A stretch of DNA of 64,000 bases, taken from positions 46,986-110,985 of the forward strand of contig JAMLIQ010000003.1 of assembly GCA_023954095.1 (NCBI GenBank), in the 5' to 3' direction. The stretch is from Burkholderiaceae bacterium. GTDB lineage: Bacteria > Pseudomonadota > Gammaproteobacteria > Burkholderiales > Burkholderiaceae_C. Under the pieces are notes generated by a model. The model was given only the letters and a program-made list of their open reading frames with translations. It was not told where the DNA came from and made no database searches. The translations under genes and the position numbers were made by a program. Shown here one piece after another: positions 24,117 to 32,688 of this stretch; position 1 is the first letter of the stretch, and every line of letters starts with the position of its first letter.

Positions 24117-25022
24117 ATGCATCCAGTATTTTTTGACCACGCCACCATCGACGACTGGATCGCCGAGGACGCGCCGCTGCTGGATCTGACCACGCAGCTG
24201 CTGGACCTGGCCGATCGCCCAGCGCGCATGGCCCTGGTGCTGCGCGAGGGCGGGGTGGCCGCGTGTACCGAAGAGGCGGCGCGCGTGGTGCAGCACTGCG
24301 GCGGCCAGGTGCAGGCCTGCATGCCCAGCGGCATGCATTTGCAGGCGGGCGATGTGCTGCTGGTGGCTACGGGCGACGCGCCCGCTTTGCTGCGTGCCTG
24401 GAAGGTCGCGCAGAACCTGCTGGAATACGCCTGCGGTGTGGCCAGCCGCACCGCGCGCATGGTGCGCGCCGTGCGGGCCGTGGCGCCCGGCATGGCCGTG
24501 CTGACCACGCGCAAGCATGCGCCGGGACTGCGCCGCATCGCCCTCAAGGCCACCCTCAGCGGCGGCGCCTATCCGCACCGCCTGGGGTTGGGCGAAACGG
24601 TGCTGGTGTTTCCCCAGCACCGCGCCCTGGCCGGCGGTTGGGACGCGCTGCGCCTGCGTCTGGCCGGCACGGCGCAGGCGCTGGTGGAGAAGAAGTGCGT
24701 CATCGAGGCGCATTCCCTGCACGACGCCCGCCAGGCCGTGCTGGCCGGAGCCGATGTGGTGCAGTTCGACAAGGCCAGCCCCGCGCAGCTGCAGGACTGG
24801 TGCGCGCAGTTGCGCGCACGGCACCCCGCGCTGGGCCTGCTGGCGGCCGGAGGCATCCACGAAGGCAACGCCGCCGCCTACGCAGCCACCGGTGTCGATG
24901 CGCTGGTTACCAGCAGCCTGTACCACGCGCCGCCGGCCGATGTGGGCGTGCGCATCGAACCCGTGGACTACACTGGCGCCCCTTTCCTGAGCAACGAGGA
25001 CTGCGCACATGGCGGCCAATGA
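24117..25022 (+). CDS. modD: ModD, NadC-like molybdenum-utilisation protein
   Basis: A 301-residue protein homologous to quinolinate phosphoribosyltransferase (NadC) but of the ModD type found in molybdenum operons. Recognisable blocks: AEDAPLLDLTTQLL, LEYACGVASRTARMV, TRKHAPGLRRIALKATLSGG (NadC has TRKTTPGLR), VEKKCVIEAHS and LLAAGGIHEGNAAAYAATGVD. ModD is annotated as a pyrophosphorylase-like protein of unknown chemistry. GAGGAG lies at 24104-24109. The stop overlaps the modE start by 14 bases. In operon context a role in Mo or W utilisation after uptake is likely. Confidence 0.93.
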   Translation: MHPVFFDHATIDDWIAEDAPLLDLTTQLLDLADRPARMALVLREGGVAACTEEAARVVQHCGGQVQACMPSGMHLQAGDVLLVATGDAPALLRAWKVAQNLLEYACGVASRTARMVRAVRAVAPGMAVLTTRKHAPGLRRIALKATLSGGAYPHRLGLGETVLVFPQHRALAGGWDALRLRLAGTAQALVEKKCVIEAHSLHDARQAVLAGADVVQFDKASPAQLQDWCAQLRARHPALGLLAAGGIHEGNAAAYAATGVDALVTSSLYHAPPADVGVRIEPVDYTGAPFLSNEDCAHGGQ

Positions 25023-25821
25023 CAAACGCATCGAACTAGGCGGCTCGGTCTGGATGACCGTGGGCGGGGAAAACCTGGGCGGCCAGGGCCGCATGGCGCT
25101 GCTGGCCCTGGTGGGTACGCACGGCTCCATCACCCATGCGGCCAAGGCCATGGGCATGAGCTACAAGGCTGCCTGGGACGCCATCGACACCATGAACAAC
25201 CTGGCCGGTGAGCCCCTGGTCGAGCGCCTGACCGGTGGCAAGGGCGGCGGCGGCACACGGCTGACGCCCCGGGGTGAGCAATTGGTGCAGAACTTCCGGC
25301 TCATTGAGGCGGAGCACCGGCGCTTCATTGCGCAGATGGACCAGCAGGCCGCCAACATTGCCGATGATTTGTTGTTGATCAGGAGGATCAGTATGAAGAC
25401 CAGTGCGCGGAACCATTTTGCGGGCATCGTCACCCAGGTGCTGCACGGCGCCGTCAACGACGAGGTCGAGATCAAGGTGCGCCCCGACCTGCACATCGTG
25501 GCCATCGTCACCCACGAGAGCGCCGAAGGCCTGGGTCTGGCCGTGGGCGCGCAGGCGTTTGCGCTGGTCAAGGCCTCGTCCATCGTGGTGGTGACTGATG
25601 CCGAAGGCGCGCGCTTTTCGGCGCGCAACCGGCTGGCGGGCACGGTCTCGCGCATTGCGCCGGGGGCGGTGAATGACGAGGTGGTCATCGACGTGGCCGA
25701 TGGGGTGTCCATCGCGGCCACCATCACCCACGCCAGCAGCGAGGCCCTGGGCCTGGCCGTGGGCGCTCAGGCCACGGCGATCTTCAAGGCATCGAGCGTG
25801 ATCGTCGGCGCCCCGGCATGA
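25009..25821 (+). CDS. modE: ModE-type transcriptional regulator with two TOBE domains
   Basis: A 270-residue regulator. An N-terminal LysR-like winged helix (residues ~30-95: GSITHAAKAMGMSYKAAWDA, ERLTGGKGGGGTRLTPRGEQ) is followed by two Mop/TOBE domains, each starting with SARN: SARNHFAGIVTQVLHGAVND near 128 and SARNRLAGTVSRIAPGAVND near 202. ModE dimers with bound molybdate or tungstate bind operators with CGTTAT-type arms, exactly the arms found at 15934-15957 in front of this operon. It is the last gene of the ten-gene run, so autoregulation by oxyanion is expected. Confidence 0.95.
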   Translation: MAANDKRIELGGSVWMTVGGENLGGQGRMALLALVGTHGSITHAAKAMGMSYKAAWDAIDTMNNLAGEPLVERLTGGKGGGGTRLTPRGEQLVQNFRLIEAEHRRFIAQMDQQAANIADDLLLIRRISMKTSARNHFAGIVTQVLHGAVNDEVEIKVRPDLHIVAIVTHESAEGLGLAVGAQAFALVKASSIVVVTDAEGARFSARNRLAGTVSRIAPGAVNDEVVIDVADGVSIAATITHASSEALGLAVGAQATAIFKASSVIVGAPA

Positions 25822-25844
25822 TGTGAACACCCTCCCTGGGTAGT

Positions 25845-25858
25845 CGCCGCCTGCGGCG
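25845..25858 (+). terminator. GC hairpin after modE
   Basis: CGCCGC and GCGGCG form a perfect stem with a two-base loop 24 bases after the modE stop, in the gap to the convergent folA gene. There is no T-run directly after it, so it is a weak candidate terminator. Confidence 0.35.
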
Positions 25859-25905
25859 CCCTGGCCTGGGCCGCGCCGGTTTTGTGCGCTGCGGGGGGGT
25901 GGAAA

Positions 25906-26397
25906 TCAGCGCCGTTCGTACCGCACAAAGCTGAACGGCAGGCCGCCCGCGCTGGTGTGCGCCTCGCGTGCGGTTTCCATCCACTCGGGACCCAGCACAG
26001 GGGCGTGGGCGTCGCCGTCAAAGTCTTGCGCGATCTCGGTCACTTCCACCCGCTGGGCCAGGGGCAGGGCCTGGGCGTAGATCTGCGCGCCGCCGATCAC
26101 CCACACCGTGGCGGGGTTCGATTGCTCTGCTATCTGTAGCGCATTGCGCAGGCTGGATGCGCGCTGTGCGCTAATTTCATTCCAATTCTCTTGGCGCGTG
26201 ACGACGATGTTGGCGCGGCCCGGCAAGGGCCGAAAACGCGGCGGCAGCGAGTCCCAGGTCTTGCGGCCCATGACGACGGGGCTGCCTTGCGTGAGCCGCT
26301 TGAAGTGCGCCAGGTCTTCGGGCAGGTGCCAGGGCATGCTGCCGTCCTTGCCGATGACGCCATTGGCAGCGCGTGCGTAGATGAGGGCGATGTGCAT
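25906..26397 (-). CDS. folA: Dihydrofolate reductase
   Basis: A 163-residue DHFR that reduces dihydrofolate to tetrahydrofolate with NADPH. Visible signatures: IYARAANGVIGKDGSMPWHLPEDLAHFK with the catalytic acid in PEDL, VMGRKTWDSLP, ANIVVTRQ and WVIGGAQIYAQALP. Length is normal for bacterial FolA. It lies downstream of thyA on the same strand, separated by about 170 bases of GC-rich repeat, an arrangement that pairs the folate-consuming and folate-restoring steps. A repeat-like segment lies inside the coding sequence near 26121-26185. Confidence 0.97.
   Translation of the reverse strand: MHIALIYARAANGVIGKDGSMPWHLPEDLAHFKRLTQGSPVVMGRKTWDSLPPRFRPLPGRANIVVTRQENWNEISAQRASSLRNALQIAEQSNPATVWVIGGAQIYAQALPLAQRVEVTEIAQDFDGDAHAPVLGPEWMETAREAHTSAGGLPFSFVRYERR
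26121..26185 (-). repeat. Possible interspersed-repeat relic within folA
   Basis: GCTATCTGTAGCGCATTGCG and GCGCTGTGCGCTAATTTCAT resemble the AGCTATC and AGCGCT halves of the interspersed family but have no clear core palindrome. It codes for the loop ISAQRASSLRNALQIAEQSN. Low confidence as a true copy. Confidence 0.3.
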
Positions 26398-26449
26398 GTC
26401 AGTGATCCATTGCGCGAACGCTTTGCCCGCGATGCATGAAACTGGCGCG

Positions 26450-26565
26450 ACCCAGGCCAGAGCCGCCGCGCAAGGGCCGCCCCGCGGCGCTGAGCAAGCG
26501 CTCCCCCTGCCCGCAGCGCGCAGCGCTGCGAGAGCGGAGGGAAGGCGACTCAGGGGGGTGTTTCA
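26450..26565. repeat. GC-rich non-coding repeat between thyA and folA
   Basis: A purine/pyrimidine-biased stretch with CCGCGGCGCTGAGCAAGCG and CGCAGCGCGCAGCGCTGCG, able to form nested hairpins, fills the 170-base gap. It has the look of a REP-like element of Comamonadaceae genomes. No gene is credible here. Confidence 0.45.
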
Positions 26566-26567
26566 CT

Positions 26568-27380
26568 TCATACTGCCACCGGCGCCTTGATGGCCGGGTG
26601 GCACTGGTAATCGAGCACCTCGAAGTCTTCGTACTGGTAGTCGAAGATGCTGTCCGGGCGGCGCTTGATGCGCAAGGTGGGGTAGGGGCAGGGCGTGCGT
26701 GCCAGTTGCGTCTGCACCTGTTCGTGGTGGTTGCTGTAGATGTGGCAGTCGCCGCCGGTCCAGATGAAGTCGCCCACCTCCAGGTCGCACTGCTGCGCCA
26801 CCATGTGCGTGAGCAGGGCGTAGCTGGCGATGTTGAACGGCACGCCGAGGAAGATGTCGGCGCTGCGCTGGTAGAGCTGGCAACTGAGCCTGCCCTCGGC
26901 CACGTAGAACTGGAAGAAGGCGTGGCAGGGCATGAGCGCCATCTGGTCGAGCTCGGCCACGTTCCAGCTGCTGACGATGATGCGGCGCGAGTCGGGGTTG
27001 CTCTTGAGCGTGTCGATCACCTGCTGGATCTGGTCGATGTGGCCGCCGCCCGGCGTGGGCCAGTTGCGCCACTGCACGCCGTAGACGGGGCCGAGGTCGC
27101 CGTCCGCGCGCGCCCATTCGTCCCAGATGGTCACGCCGCGCTCCTGCAGCCAGCGCACGTTGCTGTCACCGCGCAGGAACCACAACAGTTCCAGGATGAT
27201 GCTCTTGAGGTGCACCTTCTTGGTGGTCACGAGCGGAAAACCCTCGGAGAGGTCGAAGCGCATCTGGTGGCCGAACACGCTTTTCGTGCCCGTGCCGGTG
27301 CGGTCGCCCTTGGCCACGCCGTGGAAGAACACATGGCGCATGAAGTCTTCGTACTGGGAGCGGATAGGGCGGGAGGGCAT
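26568..27380 (-). CDS. thyA: Thymidylate synthase
   Basis: A 270-residue ThyA that methylates dUMP to dTMP with methylene-tetrahydrofolate and yields dihydrofolate for FolA. The catalytic cysteine is in [12 protein letters not shown] near residue 153; other conserved blocks are [20 protein letters not shown] (folate/phosphate loop), [25 protein letters not shown] (phosphate Arg pair), and [15 protein letters not shown]. Length and motifs are those of a normal short-form ThyA. folA lies directly downstream. Confidence 0.98.
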   Translation of the reverse strand: MPSRPIRSQYEDFMRHVFFHGVAKGDRTGTGTKSVFGHQMRFDLSEGFPLVTTKKVHLKSIILELLWFLRGDSNVRWLQERGVTIWDEWARADGDLGPVYGVQWRNWPTPGGGHIDQIQQVIDTLKSNPDSRRIIVSSWNVAELDQMALMPCHAFFQFYVAEGRLSCQLYQRSADIFLGVPFNIASYALLTHMVAQQCDLEVGDFIWTGGDCHIYSNHHEQVQTQLARTPCPYPTLRIKRRPDSIFDYQYEDFEVLDYQCHPAIKAPVAV

Positions 27381-27449
27381 AAATCAGTCTCGGCAAGGCA
27401 GCGGAAATAACACGGCGCACGGGTGTGGCCGTGCGCCGGATGCCATTCT

Positions 27450-27519
27450 AGGGCCAATAAGAAAATAGGGCTTCAGCGCTTGCCTGACAAGCGCTATTAG
27501 CTATTGAAATAGTAGCGAT
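27450..27519. repeat. Interspersed repeat copy 4
   Basis: Core AGCGCTTGCCTGACAAGCGC followed by TATTAGCTATTGAAATAGTA, in the gap between the FAD dehydrogenase stop and the thyA start. The long stem could act as a transcript end for the dehydrogenase gene. Confidence 0.65.
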
Positions 27520-27534
27520 TCCGGTGGGTGCAGC

Positions 27535-28950
27535 TTAGCCCAGCACCCGCCCCGGGTTCATGAGGTTCTGCGGGTCCAGCGCCTGCTTGATCGCGCGCAT
27601 CATCGACAGGGCCACGGGCGACTGGTAGCGCGCGAGCTTGTCGGTCTTGAGCGCGCCCACGCCATGCTCGGCCGAGAACGAGCCGCCGAACTGCGCCACG
27701 GCTTCGTACACCAGGTGGTTGACATGGTCCTCGTGGTCGCGCAGGAAGGCCTTGGCGTCGCCGCCCTCGGGGGCCTGCACGTTGTAGTGCAGGTTGCCGT
27801 CGCCCAGGTGGCCGAAGTTCACCAGCCGCACACCCGCGATCTCGCGCTGCAGCAGGGCATCGGCATGTTCCACGAAGGCGGGGATGCGTGAAATGGGCAC
27901 CGAGATGTCGTGCTTGATGTTCAGGCCTTCCTCGGCCTGGGCCAGGGGAATGCTCTCGCGGATATGCCAGAGCTGCTGCGCCTGCGCGATGTTCTCGGCC
28001 ACCACGGCGTCCTGCACGCAGCCGGCCTCGAAGGCGGTTTCCAGCAGCGCCTCGAAGCGTGCGCGGGCGTGGTCCTCGGATTCGCTGTCGGAGTTCTCCA
28101 GCAGCACGGCGTAAGGCATGTCGTCCTGGCCGATGAAGGGCACGCGCAGCTGCGGCATGTGCTTGTCGACGAGCTGCAGCGCAAAGCGCCCCATCACCTC
28201 GAAGCCCGTGAGCCCGGCGCCCAGGTGCTGGTGCGCCAGGGCCAGCAGGCGCACGGCCTGCTCCATCGACGACACGGCGGCCCAGGCGGTGAGCTGGGCG
28301 GCGGGCCGGGGATAGAGCTTGAGTGTGGCGGCGGTGATGATGCCCAGCGTGCCTTCGCTGCCAATGAACAGGTCGCGCAGGTCGTAGCCGGTGTTGTCCT
28401 TGCGCAGGCCGCGCAGGCCGTCCCACACCTCGCCCTGGGGCGTGACCACTTCCAGGCCCAGGCACAGGTCGCGCGTGTTGCCGTAGCGCACCACCTGGGT
28501 GCCTCCGGCGTTGGTGCCCAGGTTGCCGCCAATGGTGCAGCTGCCTTCGGCAGCCAGCGACAGCGGAAACAGCAGGCCGGCCTGCTCGGCGGCGTCCTGC
28601 ACGTTCTGCAGGATGCAGCCGGCCTCCACGGTCAGCGTGAGGTTGTCTTTGTCCAGGGCACGCACGGCGTTCAGGCGGGTGAGGCTGAGCACCACTTCGC
28701 GGCCCGAGGTGTCGGGGGTGGAGCCCACCGACAGGCCCGTGTTGCCGCCCTGCGGAACGATGGGCACCCCGGCTGAGGCGCAGGCCTTGACTACGGCCGC
28801 TACTTCCTGCGTGGTGGCCGGGCGCACCACGGCCAGGGACTTGCCGTGCACGCGGCGGCGCCAGTCCTGCTCCCACGCGCTGAGGTCGCCTTCGGTGAGG
28901 ACATGGGATTCGCCCACAGTGCGGCGAAGGATTTCGATCAGGGGTTGCAT
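27535..28950 (-). CDS. FAD-binding 2-hydroxyacid dehydrogenase (GlcD/D-LDH/D2HGDH family)
   Basis: A 471-residue flavoprotein. Residues ~35-210 form the PCMH-type FAD_binding_4 domain (VPQGGNTGLSVGSTPD, then EGSCTIGGNLGTNAGGTQVVRYGNTRDL); residues ~215-470 form the FAD-oxidase C domain with VNFGHLGDGNLHYNV and AEHGVGALKTDKL. Such enzymes oxidise D-lactate, glycolate or D-2-hydroxyglutarate. The start at 28950 (MQPLIEIL) is preferred, with GGAGAA upstream. DUF2069 lies just upstream on the same strand. The exact substrate cannot be fixed; D-2-hydroxyglutarate or D-lactate is most likely. Confidence 0.9.
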   Translation of the reverse strand: MQPLIEILRRTVGESHVLTEGDLSAWEQDWRRRVHGKSLAVVRPATTQEVAAVVKACASAGVPIVPQGGNTGLSVGSTPDTSGREVVLSLTRLNAVRALDKDNLTLTVEAGCILQNVQDAAEQAGLLFPLSLAAEGSCTIGGNLGTNAGGTQVVRYGNTRDLCLGLEVVTPQGEVWDGLRGLRKDNTGYDLRDLFIGSEGTLGIITAATLKLYPRPAAQLTAWAAVSSMEQAVRLLALAHQHLGAGLTGFEVMGRFALQLVDKHMPQLRVPFIGQDDMPYAVLLENSDSESEDHARARFEALLETAFEAGCVQDAVVAENIAQAQQLWHIRESIPLAQAEEGLNIKHDISVPISRIPAFVEHADALLQREIAGVRLVNFGHLGDGNLHYNVQAPEGGDAKAFLRDHEDHVNHLVYEAVAQFGGSFSAEHGVGALKTDKLARYQSPVALSMMRAIKQALDPQNLMNPGRVLG

Positions 28951-28993
28951 GGGGCAAGTTCTCCAGCAGGGCTGCGCACGATGGCAGCCTGGT

Positions 28994-29410
28994 TCAGTGG
29001 GGGGCTGCAGGCGCCGGTGTCGGGGCGCCACGCAGGCGCAGGCGGATGTGCGCTGTACAGGCGGTAAACAGCACCAGGCACAGCACGACTTCCAGCAGGG
29101 CCAGCCATTGGCCCGGGGGGCGGTCGCTCCAGGCGCGCACCACGCCTTCGGTGAAATACAGCCACACCAGCAGGCTCACCCAGCGGTAGGTGTACATGCG
29201 GTTCTTCAGGAATCCCGCCAGCGGGACGCATAGCGGCAAGGCTTTCAGCGCCAGCCACGAGCCCCCCGGGCGCAGCGGCGCCAGGAACAGCTCCCAGGCC
29301 AGGCACAGCACGATCAGGGCAAGCAGGCTGGCTACGGCAAGGCGGCGGGACCCATCCACCAGCGGGGCGGGAGTGGCAGGAGCGTAGGCAGCGTGTTCTT
29401 CAGGGTTCAT
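28994..29410 (-). CDS. DUF2069 membrane protein
   Basis: A 138-residue inner-membrane protein with about four hydrophobic helices and the DUF2069 pattern: WELFLAPLRPGGSWLALKALPL, GFLKNRMYTYRWVSLLVWLYFTEG (shortened: NRMYTYRWVSLL). The function of the family is unknown. It lies 43 bases upstream of the dehydrogenase on the same strand and its start faces the YihY gene 21 bases away, so the two share a very short divergent promoter region. Confidence 0.85.
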   Translation of the reverse strand: MNPEEHAAYAPATPAPLVDGSRRLAVASLLALIVLCLAWELFLAPLRPGGSWLALKALPLCVPLAGFLKNRMYTYRWVSLLVWLYFTEGVVRAWSDRPPGQWLALLEVVLCLVLFTACTAHIRLRLRGAPTPAPAAPH

Positions 29411-29431
29411 GGCGATGGCATCATAGCGACC

Positions 29432-30679
29432 ATGCCCTTTCCCCTACAGACCGTGGTGCAGCGCCTCGAAGCGCTGGTGGCCGATCTTTCGCGCTTTCCC
29501 TGGAAGACGACCGCCCAAACCCTGCGCGAGCGTTTTCGCGAAGACAGCCTGGGCCTGACGGCCAGCAGCCTGACGTTTACCACCATCCTGGCCCTGGTAC
29601 CCTTTTTTACCGTGGCGCTGGCGGTGTTCACGGCCTTTCCCATGTTTGGCAAGCTGCAGGACGTGCTGCAGCGCTGGCTGCTCGACAGCCTGGTGCCCGA
29701 GAGCATTGCTCGCCAGGTGCTGGGCTATCTCACGCAGTTCTCGGCCAAGGCCAGCCGCCTGGGGCTGCTGGGCTTCAGCATGCTGCTGGCCACGGCGCTG
29801 GCGCTGATTCTCACCATCGACCGCACGCTCAACAACATCTGGCGCGTACGCCGTCTGCGCCCGCTGGGCCAACGGGTGCTGATTTACTGGGCTGCCATCA
29901 CCCTGGGACCATTGTTGCTGGGGGCCAGCCTGGCGCTGACGTCGTATGCGCTGTCGGCGTCGCGCGGCCTGGTCGATACGCTGCCCGGGGGAGTGCGTCT
30001 GCTGCTCGATTCGCTGGAGTTCTTTGTGCTGGCCGCGGGCATGGCCGGCCTGTACCGCTACGTGCCCAATACCCAGGTGTACTGGCGCCACGCCTGGGCG
30101 GGCGGTATGTTTGTGGCGGTGTGCATGGAGCTGGCCAAGAAAGGCCTGGCTCTGTACCTGGCCAAGGTACCCACCTATTCAGCCGTGTATGGCACCTTTG
30201 CCACGCTGCCCATTTTGCTGGTGTGGATCTATGTGGCCTGGGTCATCGTCCTGCTGGGTGCGGTAGTGGCCGCCTACCTGCCCAGCCTGCTGGCGGGCGT
30301 GGCCCGCCGCTCGGGCCACCAGAGCTGGAATTTCGAGCTGGCGGTGGAGGTGGCGCAGCAATTGCACGCTGCACGCCAGACCAGCGCACATGGTCTGCGC
30401 ACGGACGAACTGGCCCAGCGCCTGCGGGTGGATGCGCTGCAGCTCGAACCGGCGCTGGACGCGCTGACCGGGCTGGACTGGGTGGGGCGCCTGGAAGAGG
30501 TGGACGCGGCATCACCCCGCCAGGCGGTCCCGCGCTATGTGCTGCTGGTCGACCCGCAGACCACGCTGCTGGCGCCCTTGCTGGTGCGTTTGCTGGTGGA
30601 ACGCTCGTTCAGCCTGCAGGCGTTGTGGGCGCGGGCCCGGCTGGAAGAGCTGGTGCTGGCCGACGCATTGTTGCCATAA
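29432..30679 (+). CDS. YihY/BrkB family inner-membrane protein
   Basis: A 415-residue protein whose first ~290 residues hold six hydrophobic helices with the family pattern DSLGLTASSLTFTTILALVPFFTVAL (shortened: SLTFTTILALVPFFTV near 50), LILTIDRTLNNIWRVRR near 130, and YSAVYGTFATLPILLVWIYVAW near 250. The family was once called ribonuclease BN in error; its role is unsettled. The C-terminal ~120 residues form a soluble winged-helix-like tail common in betaproteobacterial members. No good ribosome site precedes the ATG. Confidence 0.88.
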   Translation: MPFPLQTVVQRLEALVADLSRFPWKTTAQTLRERFREDSLGLTASSLTFTTILALVPFFTVALAVFTAFPMFGKLQDVLQRWLLDSLVPESIARQVLGYLTQFSAKASRLGLLGFSMLLATALALILTIDRTLNNIWRVRRLRPLGQRVLIYWAAITLGPLLLGASLALTSYALSASRGLVDTLPGGVRLLLDSLEFFVLAAGMAGLYRYVPNTQVYWRHAWAGGMFVAVCMELAKKGLALYLAKVPTYSAVYGTFATLPILLVWIYVAWVIVLLGAVVAAYLPSLLAGVARRSGHQSWNFELAVEVAQQLHAARQTSAHGLRTDELAQRLRVDALQLEPALDALTGLDWVGRLEEVDAASPRQAVPRYVLLVDPQTTLLAPLLVRLLVERSFSLQALWARARLEELVLADALLP

Positions 30680-30680
30680 A

Positions 30681-30731
30681 TGGCCTCTGGCGCTTATTGG
30701 TATTGCGGTAGCTGCTATTGATTTTGTAGTG
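30681..30731. repeat. Interspersed repeat copy 5
   Basis: TGGCCTCTGGCGCTTATTGG then GTAGCTGCTATTGATTTTGT, in reverse orientation to copy 1, directly after the yihY-family stop. Confidence 0.6.
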
Positions 30732-30790
30732 ATTGCATCGATGCCCAACCTGCCGTCGGCATCCAGGGGGCGTGTGTTTCCGTGCACATG

Positions 30791-30825
30791 AAAAAGCCCC
30801 TGTGCCTTGGAGGCTGCAGGGGCTT
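30791..30825 (-). terminator. Rho-independent terminator of the TRAP operon
   Basis: AAGCCCCTG and CAGGGGCTT form a perfect nine-base stem with a nested GCCT/AGGC hairpin in the loop. On the minus strand it is followed by a T-run (GCTTTTTC), giving a classic intrinsic terminator 36 bases after the TRAP large-subunit stop. Confidence 0.85.
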
Positions 30826-30860
30826 GGTGCGGGGGAGAGGCCTGCAAGGCCTCCGCAGCT

Positions 30861-32672
30861 TCAGTTCTGCTTGGGCTCCTCGGCCAGGGAGTCTTGCAGG
30901 GCCTTGAGCGGGTCATCGCTGTCCGCTGCGGGCTCGGCGCCTTCAGCCGCCGATGCAGCACCCGCCGCCGGGTCTGCGCCCAGCATGCCCGCCGTGGGGT
31001 TGGGGGCAATGAACGCGGCGGGATCAGGCATGGCGGCTTCCATTTCGCGGCGCACCTTGTCCAGGTCGTAGACCGCCTTCTTGTCCAGGCCGCTGGAGAC
31101 GATGCCCGGGAAGACGATGACCAGGGTGACCATGATGATCTGGATGAGCACGAACGGCACCGCGCCCCAGTAGATCTGCAGGGTGGTGATGGGCTTGACC
31201 ATTTTCTGCGTAACCTTGTCCAGGTATTCCACCGTGGGCGCCACGCTGCGCAGGTAGAACAGGGCAAAGCCAAAGGGCGGGTGCATGAACGAGGTCTGCA
31301 TGTTGATGCCCAGCAGCACACCGAACCAGATCAGGTCAATGCCCAGCTTCTCCGCCACGGGGGCCAGCAGCGGCACCACGATGAACGACAGTTCGAAGAA
31401 GTCGAGGAAGAAGGCCAGGAAAAAGACCATGACGTTCACCACGATCAAAAAGCCCAGTTGCCCCCCGGGCAGTCCCGACAGCAGGTGCTCCACCCAGCGG
31501 GGGCCGTCCACGCCCTGGAAGGTCAGGCCAAAAACCGTGGCGCCCACCAGGATGAACAGCACAAAGCACGAGAGCTTGGTGGTGGTGTTCAGCGCCTGGC
31601 GCAGCAGGTCGAACGAAAGGCGCTTGCGTGCCATGGCCATGGCAAAGGCGCCCAGCGAGCCCATGGCGCCGCCTTCGGTGGGGGTGGCAATGCCCAGGAA
31701 AATGGTGCCCAGCACCAGGAAGATGAGCAGCAGCGGCGGGATCAGCACGAACGTGACGCGCTCGGCCATGCGCGAAAGCAGGCCCAGGCGCAGCAACTTG
31801 TTGATGACGGCGATCACGAAGGCCAGCACGACGCCCACGCACATTGACAGCACGATGGTTTCGTCCAGTGGCACGTGTTCCACCAGTTCGCCCTTCCACC
31901 AGGTTTGCACGGCGGCAAAGTTCTTGGCAAAAGCAATGGCCGTGCTGGTGCACAGCACCGTCAGCACCAGCAGCGAGGCCAGGCCACTCTTGCCATCGTC
32001 TTCGCGGATGGTGCGTGCCTCGGCCGGCAGTGCCGGAACCCAGCTGGGCTTGAAGATGGCCAGCAGGATGACGTAACCGGCATAGAACCCGCACAACATC
32101 AGGCCAGGCACGAATGCGCCCTTGTACATGTCGCCCACGCTGCGGCCCAGTTGGTCGGCCAGGATGATCAGCACCAGCGAAGGGGGAATGATCTGCGCCA
32201 AGGTGCCGGAGGCCGCAATCACCCCCGTGGCGATGCGCCGGTCATAGCCATAGCGCAGCATGATGGGCAGCGAGATCAGGCCCATCGAGATCACGGACGC
32301 CGCAACGACCCCGGTGGTGGCTGCCAGCAGCGTGCCCACAAAGATCACGGCCAGGGCCAAGCCGCCGCGCACGGGGCCAAAGAGCTGACCAATGGTGTCG
32401 AGCAAATCCTCGGCCATGCCGCTGCGTTCCAATATCAGCCCCATCAGGGTGAAGAATGGAATGGCGAGCAGCGTATCGTTCTGCATGATGCCGAAGATGC
32501 GCAGCGGCAGGGCTTGCAGCAGGGCTTCGGGCAGGGCTCCGAGTTCGATGCCGATGAAGGCAAAGAACAGGCCGCAGGCGCCGAGGCTGAAAGCCACCGG
32601 AAAGCCCATCAGCAGGAAGAGAATCAGCCCCGCGAACATGATCGGGGCAAGGTTGTGGGTGATGAATTCCAT
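30861..32672 (-). CDS. TRAP transporter large (DctM-type) permease
   Basis: A 603-residue membrane protein, longer than the usual ~430 of DctM. The DctM fold is clear: FAGLILFLLMGFPVAFSLG, LLAIPFFTLMGLILERSG, IPPSLVLIILADQLG, and GIATPTEGGAMGSLGAFAMA. The length comes from an extra hydrophilic segment near residues 225-270 and an acidic Ala/Pro-rich tail (about 535-603). It pairs with the small subunit gene 16 bases upstream. TRAP systems import organic acids with a sodium gradient and a DctP-type binding protein, which is not found in this window. Long DctM forms are seen in the mannitol/chloroaromatic TRAP group. Confidence 0.93.
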   Translation of the reverse strand: MEFITHNLAPIMFAGLILFLLMGFPVAFSLGACGLFFAFIGIELGALPEALLQALPLRIFGIMQNDTLLAIPFFTLMGLILERSGMAEDLLDTIGQLFGPVRGGLALAVIFVGTLLAATTGVVAASVISMGLISLPIMLRYGYDRRIATGVIAASGTLAQIIPPSLVLIILADQLGRSVGDMYKGAFVPGLMLCGFYAGYVILLAIFKPSWVPALPAEARTIREDDGKSGLASLLVLTVLCTSTAIAFAKNFAAVQTWWKGELVEHVPLDETIVLSMCVGVVLAFVIAVINKLLRLGLLSRMAERVTFVLIPPLLLIFLVLGTIFLGIATPTEGGAMGSLGAFAMAMARKRLSFDLLRQALNTTTKLSCFVLFILVGATVFGLTFQGVDGPRWVEHLLSGLPGGQLGFLIVVNVMVFFLAFFLDFFELSFIVVPLLAPVAEKLGIDLIWFGVLLGINMQTSFMHPPFGFALFYLRSVAPTVEYLDKVTQKMVKPITTLQIYWGAVPFVLIQIIMVTLVIVFPGIVSSGLDKKAVYDLDKVRREMEAAMPDPAAFIAPNPTAGMLGADPAAGAASAAEGAEPAADSDDPLKALQDSLAEEPKQN

Positions 32673-32688
32673 GGTGTATGCCCTGTGT

